A DNA stretch of 64,000 bases. It comes from Capitulum mitella. Taxonomy: Eukaryota; Arthropoda; Thecostraca; Pollicipedomorpha; Pollicipedidae. Shown here in pieces: positions 59,638-64,000 of this stretch. Where the stretch lies: the NCBI GenBank assembly GCA_030062745.1, contig CP099848.1:19331081-19395080 (forward strand), written 5' to 3'. Within the stretch, counting starts at the first letter, position 1; each line of letters starts with the position of its first letter. The notes beneath the pieces are model-generated. The model did no database searches and had not been told where the DNA came from. It worked only from the letters and a program-made list of their open reading frames with translations. The position numbers and the translations under genes are program-made.

Positions 59638-61477
59638 TATTCTAGTAGCGGTCACCCAGTTCAGAAGTGTGTAAACAGATAATTTTGTATTACCTTTTAG
59701 CCAACTAAAACTGCACTTGAAGCCAAGATCCGCTGATCTGTTCGGCAACGCAGAGGTTCAGCCACCGTTCTGAGCAAAGTTCGAAAATATGTTCTTTAGA
59801 AAATCGGCCGTGAAGTTCGTTTAACCTGCATTGTCGCGATAAAGGCAAAGGAATATACTTCACAGTACACTATGCAATGTCTTCCGTTCGCAAGATTCGT
59901 CAGCTGAGGCCAGTAAATAATAACCTCATCGATTTTGTCAACCTCGCGCACAACCTCGCGCCCCGTCAGCACATCTCAGCCCGTTTCGTCCACCCGTCAC
60001 TTAGAATTGAGCAATCGGGCGTGTTCCGGCCCCGGTCTGCCACGCCCTTTGACATATCGCCCACCTTCCTCCGGCCAGCTGGCCCCGCCGGCACCGATCG
60101 GCGGCGAATGCGGCCGGCCGAGACACGCCGGCCCTCGCAGCTCGCCAGCCCGTGGCCGAGATCCAGCCCGTTTGGCCGCGGGGCCAAGTGCGGCCGGCCC
60201 TGCCGCCCACGCCGGCCAAACCCCGTTGGCAACGCGCGGGCAGCGGGTGCCCTTCGTGCCGGGCCCGGCTCGCGCGGCCAGACGCCGGCCGGCAGGAGTA
60301 CGCTGCTCGTCCCGGGTCCTGGCACGGGCGGGCCGGACGGCGAAGGGTCGTCTCGGCGTGCGGACGGCGCCGGGCCGCGGCCGCTCGCCGTCAATCTCGG
60401 TTAACTGGCCGGCGGTGGCGATGGATTCCGGCCCGGTGATGAGGTCATTATGCCGGTACGGATTGGAGCGCTCATGGGGGCCGCGCGAAAGGGCTGCGAA
60501 TCGGCGGCTCTTTTGGATGGTGGTGATACGGAAAGATACCCTCTCCTGATCCGAGTAGCCAGTACAGATGACACCATTTCTTTCTGTGATTTCATCTAAA
60601 GCATTTACCGTGAATGTGCTTATTTGTATGGCCATCCGTCCTTTGATAGGGTTTGAATGGCTCTTAGAGGGAAATGTCGCATTGCACAATAGTTGGAAAG
60701 TAGTATGTAACAATATGCAACGAAAATTTTAAGTATGTAGTTGATGTGGCAGAGAAATGAGCGCTGAAAGGTAGAAGACTGCGCTATTCATTGATATAAT
60801 TTACTAGTGGGAATGAATATTGGACATCCATTTCACCATGCCGTTGCTTTAGGGTTTACATGTGGGGTAATAACACAAAACGTGATCAAGTGGGCAAAAT
60901 GGGCAGCTTTCGGGAACGATGAATGGCTTGGGAACGTAAACTTTAGGAAGAAAAGGCGTCGTGCGCACAACTGCTTTGTATGTATTAGAAGTGACGCTCA
61001 TTCATTTTAAAGCTAAGTTGGTAACAAACAGTCTTTACAATTATTAGCTCTATAATATATTTATTTATCCATTTATTCATCTACTTATTTGTTTATCTAT
61101 ATATATTAGCAACTATTAGCTCTTTACAACAAATACGTTGTATTCTTTTCCTAAAAAAGCGCAGTAGACAGACAAATCCAATATATTCAGTGTTGTTGCC
61201 TAACTCAACAAATCTCCCATTTTACATCGAGAATCCGGATTTCAAGGCCTGGGAGACTCTATTAATTAGAGCGCTCCTAAGGAAGCCCGCCGCGCGCGAG
61301 ATACCAGAAGACGAATGGGGCAGACACGACGGTGCAGGCCCACGCGGTGTTCCCGGGCTCGAGGCCGGACCTGGACGGCCGAACGGTCGCGGCCCGCGCC
61401 AGACTGGCTGCCGACAGCCGTGCAGCAGGTTACGATCCGCCGACTTCATCCGGCAGACACGACCGCCGGCTGGGGCC
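59638..61477. other. Unassigned sequence with a GC island at about 60.0-60.42 kb
   Basis: No gene is supported. The island has frames above 150 codons in several phases on both strands. 60.6-61.2 kb is AT-rich. Confidence 0.35.
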
Positions 61478-61674
61478 GGGATAGAGACAGGCGAGCCGTC
61501 GACTGAGGTCAGGATAGAGACAGGCGAGCCATCGACTGAGGCCAGGATAGAGACAGGCGAACCGCCGACTGAGGCCGGGATAGAGACAGGCAAGCGCCGG
61601 CTGTAGCCAGGATAGAGACAGGCGAACCGCCGACTGAGGCCGGGATAGAGACAGGCGAGCCGCCGGCAGCCCGT
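61478..61674. repeat. 33-bp minisatellite, six copies
   Basis: Units start at 61478, 61511, 61544, 61577, 61609 and 61642, each beginning AGGATAGAGACAGGCGA or GGGATAGAGACAGGCGA and ending with a form of CCGACTGAGGCC. The fourth copy lacks one base, so frame shifts there. The unit of 33 gives an 11-residue pattern (EPSTE.RIETG on the plus strand, AC.YPGLSRRL on the minus), which explains the open frames on both strands. Confidence 0.95.
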
Positions 61675-61764
61675 CGCCGATTCCGACTCGGATTCGGACT
61701 CGGACTTGGACTTGATTTCTGTCCGCGGCCTGGTGAGAACGGGATAGAAAAAGAAGCAGCACTA

Positions 61765-62018
61765 GAGCTGGGACTTGCCGGTAGCAGAATGAAGACAGGA
61801 CCGGGCTGTCAGTGGAATGGAGGTAAGACGAGGCTGCGCCGGGAGAGTTTAGGCAGGACGAAATGAGTCAGGTAGAGTAAAGGCAGGTCAGGGCTGAGTC
61901 AACAGAGTAAAAAAAGAACGAGGCTGAGCCAGTAGAGTAAAGGTAGGAAGGCGGAGTCACTAGAATGAAGGCAGGACGGGACTGTGCCAGCAGAGTGAAC
62001 GCAGGACGAGCTCAGTCA
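61765..62018. repeat. Diverged tandem repeat of about 33 bp, seven to eight copies
   Basis: Variants of GTAGAGTAAAGGCAGGACGA followed by GGCTGAGCCA recur about every 33 bases, for example near 61887, 61920 and 61955. It follows the 33-bp minisatellite closely. The units share AGACAGG/AGGCAGG and GAG words, so the two arrays may have a common origin. Confidence 0.75.
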
Positions 62019-62270
62019 GTAATTTTTGTTCGCCATAGGCCGGGCCAGCCCTATGAGCGAAGGGTCGGCCCTACACTGGGAAAACTATTTGAGAACATCT
62101 CACAAGCATTTTTATTTTTTAAACCAGTTTTTGGTCTCACATTCTAGCTTGAGTTCCCCGCTGGAGCTCTTGCTAAACCGATTTCCCGCGCGGAATTGCA
62201 GGGCTCATTGTAAACCAGCAAACGTTATATAATTATCATTCAAAAAGGTCACACGATCAGAAGGGCTGCT

Positions 62271-62686
62271 GGGCCCTGTTCGAGCTCCTGCTTTCGGCTG
62301 CTTGCGCAACCCCGTAGCCAGAGATCCATCAATGAAATTCAGACGCTGACATGAGAAATGGCGCGCAAGCTCAAAACTTTTTGCTTGCAGCTGCTTGCGC
62401 TGCTTGCGCTGAAACAGCCAAACCCACCGCAAGCAACCGCAAACCAGACACGCCAGACAGCACAGCGGCGCTGGAGTCGTGAGATGCTGTCATTTGCGTA
62501 TGTGAAATATTCGATGCGATGCAAAATGTTGGAAATTCGCATTGTAAACTAAAGATGTGATGTCAAGCATTCTGTTGTAAATTCGATGTGCTTGCGAATG
62601 CTTGTGACCCTGTCCGGATACCATTTGCGTTTGGCTGGAAGCTCACGGCTTGCGCAACCACGCAGCCAGGACCTCGAACAGGGCTC
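62271..62686. mobile_element. MITE-like element of about 416 bp
   Basis: The left end GGGCCCTGTTCGAGCTCCTG (62271-62290) is mirrored by GACCTCGAACAGGGCTC at 62670-62686. This gives a terminal inverted repeat of about 20 bases with two mismatches. Inner sequences GGCTGCTTGCGCAACCCCG and CGGCTTGCGCAACCACGCAG continue the symmetry. No coding frame is present. The target duplication is not clear, so the superfamily is uncertain; a GGGCCCTGTTCGA-type end recalls PIF/Harbinger-like elements. Confidence 0.65.
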
Positions 62687-64000
62687 TGTCTCACGGTTAC
62701 TCATCTGGTTTACCGTGAGACGCGTCACTGGTTTCCGCAGATGAAGTCGCGACGCGTTTTGGCGCGCATGCAGCAGCTCGAGCTAGTGACCTTGTACCGG
62801 CGGCGTTTACCGCACAGTTGACTTTCAGTGACGGTTGTGGTGAGGTGGCTGAGTGACGTGGCCAGCTTCAGGAGATTGTGGGATGCGGTCAGGCGTGCCG
62901 AGCTGAGTCAGGCGTGCTGCGGGTTCTTCCGGCAGCCCCAACAGCAGACGGTAAGGTGCTTAACATAAAGATATTTTTCATAACGAGATATACTTCTCGT
63001 TTTGAAGTTCTGCCGTGGCTAACTGCAGTTAATACAGGTGAATCGACAGTTCTATGACTAGTGTTGTACAGTGATTTGACAGTTCTGTTCATGTTGTCTC
63101 AGCTTTAAAAGAAGCCCATAGTGTACCGTGCATGTAGGCCGGACGAAAGGTAACTCGCGACGTAAACCTGTAAACTGAGGCGGATGGTTCTGTAGGGGGC
63201 TGCGCAAATTCTGAATGCGGGGTCGGCCGCCCTGGGTGGCGCCGGGCCGGTCCGTGCCGGCGCCCGGCGGGCGTCGGTGACTGTCGGGTCACCTTGACCG
63301 GCGTGGCGCCAATCCGGACATGTGCGGTCCGGATTGGTCAAGACTGATGCCACGTGATGTGCAGCGTCGAGGTCGGGTCACCGGGTCGCGTGGAACGGGA
63401 TGGCTGATATTGAACTCGGGCGCAGCGGACGTGATGTGTTCTGGAGACGACTGAAATAGAGCTGTACCTCGAGAAGTCTATGTGTTATAACGAAGACCAC
63501 GCTTACAGTTCCACAGTTCTGTACTAGCTGCGAAATGCAGGGTGGCAGTTCCTTATTTCTGCCTTCCTGACGTGACACTGATGCGGTAATTCCTTTGTTT
63601 GTGTGTTCCTGGCGTAACACTCCTCTGACTGTGTGGATTTGTTCGTAAGTCAGTAACGGCGGCGTCACTCGACGGCCGTCGCCAGCTCAGCCTAGTTTGG
63701 GCTCAGCCTCGTTTCGCCCAAGTACATTTACAAATGCCATTTTTTAATTCCTGAGACCACGGTTTCAAAGTACGACACCGAAACCTGAAGTTGGGATGTT
63801 TCGAGAATGGCGTGGGACATTGAGACCAGTGGCCATTCCCAATGAGAAAAAGTGACAACCGTATGCGTTCTCAGAGAGCGGTAGTGGTTCTTAATAAAAA
63901 TCAGAACACACGTTTTCATTACCCTGGGAGGACCCATTTGAGAACGTTTCCACTCGAGACTGCTACATGGTCTCATGTGGAACCGCCTTTAACAGGTTTT
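62687..64000. other. Unassigned sequence to the window end
   Basis: No gene is supported. A short GC-rich block lies at about 63.2-63.3 kb. The rest is of ordinary composition, with short frames only. Confidence 0.35.

Noticed and set aside
61478..61674. CRISPR-like array
   Set aside because: The 33-bp units are directly tandem with no unique spacers, and the genome is eukaryotic. It is a minisatellite.

Overview
The window looks like arthropod nuclear DNA, possibly crustacean. It is gene-poor and mostly non-coding. The only exon I can support with confidence is the 3'-terminal exon of an octopamine beta receptor-like GPCR on the minus strand (22324-23075), and octopamine receptors are a protostome hallmark. 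Species cannot be fixed from the sequence. Base composition is a mosaic: AT-rich tracts dominated by mobile elements alternate with GC-rich, CCGG/CGG-rich islands at about 5.1, 12.6, 22.3-24.2, 29.6-34.9, 39.5-41.3, 43.5, 46.3-50.4, 54.2-58.2, 60.0-60.4 and 63.2 kb. The islands contain long open frames on both strands, but none looks like a protein.

Layout. 0-4.8 kb: a TTAA-flanked non-autonomous element (312-1517), an inverted pair of another repeat (about 1.5-1.85 and 4.2-4.57 kb) and a 37-bp minisatellite. 4.8-7.6 kb: a 28-bp minisatellite and a GC island. 7.6-11.3 kb: a cluster of a second TTAA-flanked family, with one complete copy and one copy split by a third. 11.4-11.7 kb: a tRNA-derived SINE-like sequence. 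14.4-16.1 kb: a very diverged short-unit tandem array interrupted by an AT microsatellite. 16.9-17.4 kb: three copies of a 170-180 bp repeat. 17.9-19.1 kb: a second copy of the first TTAA family. 22.3-23.1 kb: the GPCR exon with a poly(A) signal just downstream. 23.1 kb onward is probably its upstream intron; no TM1-TM5 exon was recognised in the remaining 41 kb. 35.7-36.8 and 41.5-42.7 kb: further copies of the second family. 44.9-46.0 kb: two Penelope-like retroelement 3' ends arranged head to head. 49.6-50.0 kb: GC-rich tandem repeats. 58.3-59.6 kb: a dead mariner/Tc1-type transposon. 61.5-62.0 kb: two adjacent minisatellites. 62.27-62.69 kb: a small MITE-like element.

The parts do not form a pathway. 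The most notable signals are: (i) two TTAA-bounded element families that carry repeated AGGTCA nuclear-receptor half-sites, some in the same arrangement in different copies; (ii) several long near-perfect hairpins, one of pre-miRNA size at 44607-44670; and (iii) the palindromic Penelope-like pair. I see no convincing new multi-gene system here. All similarity statements are from reading by eye; no search was run.
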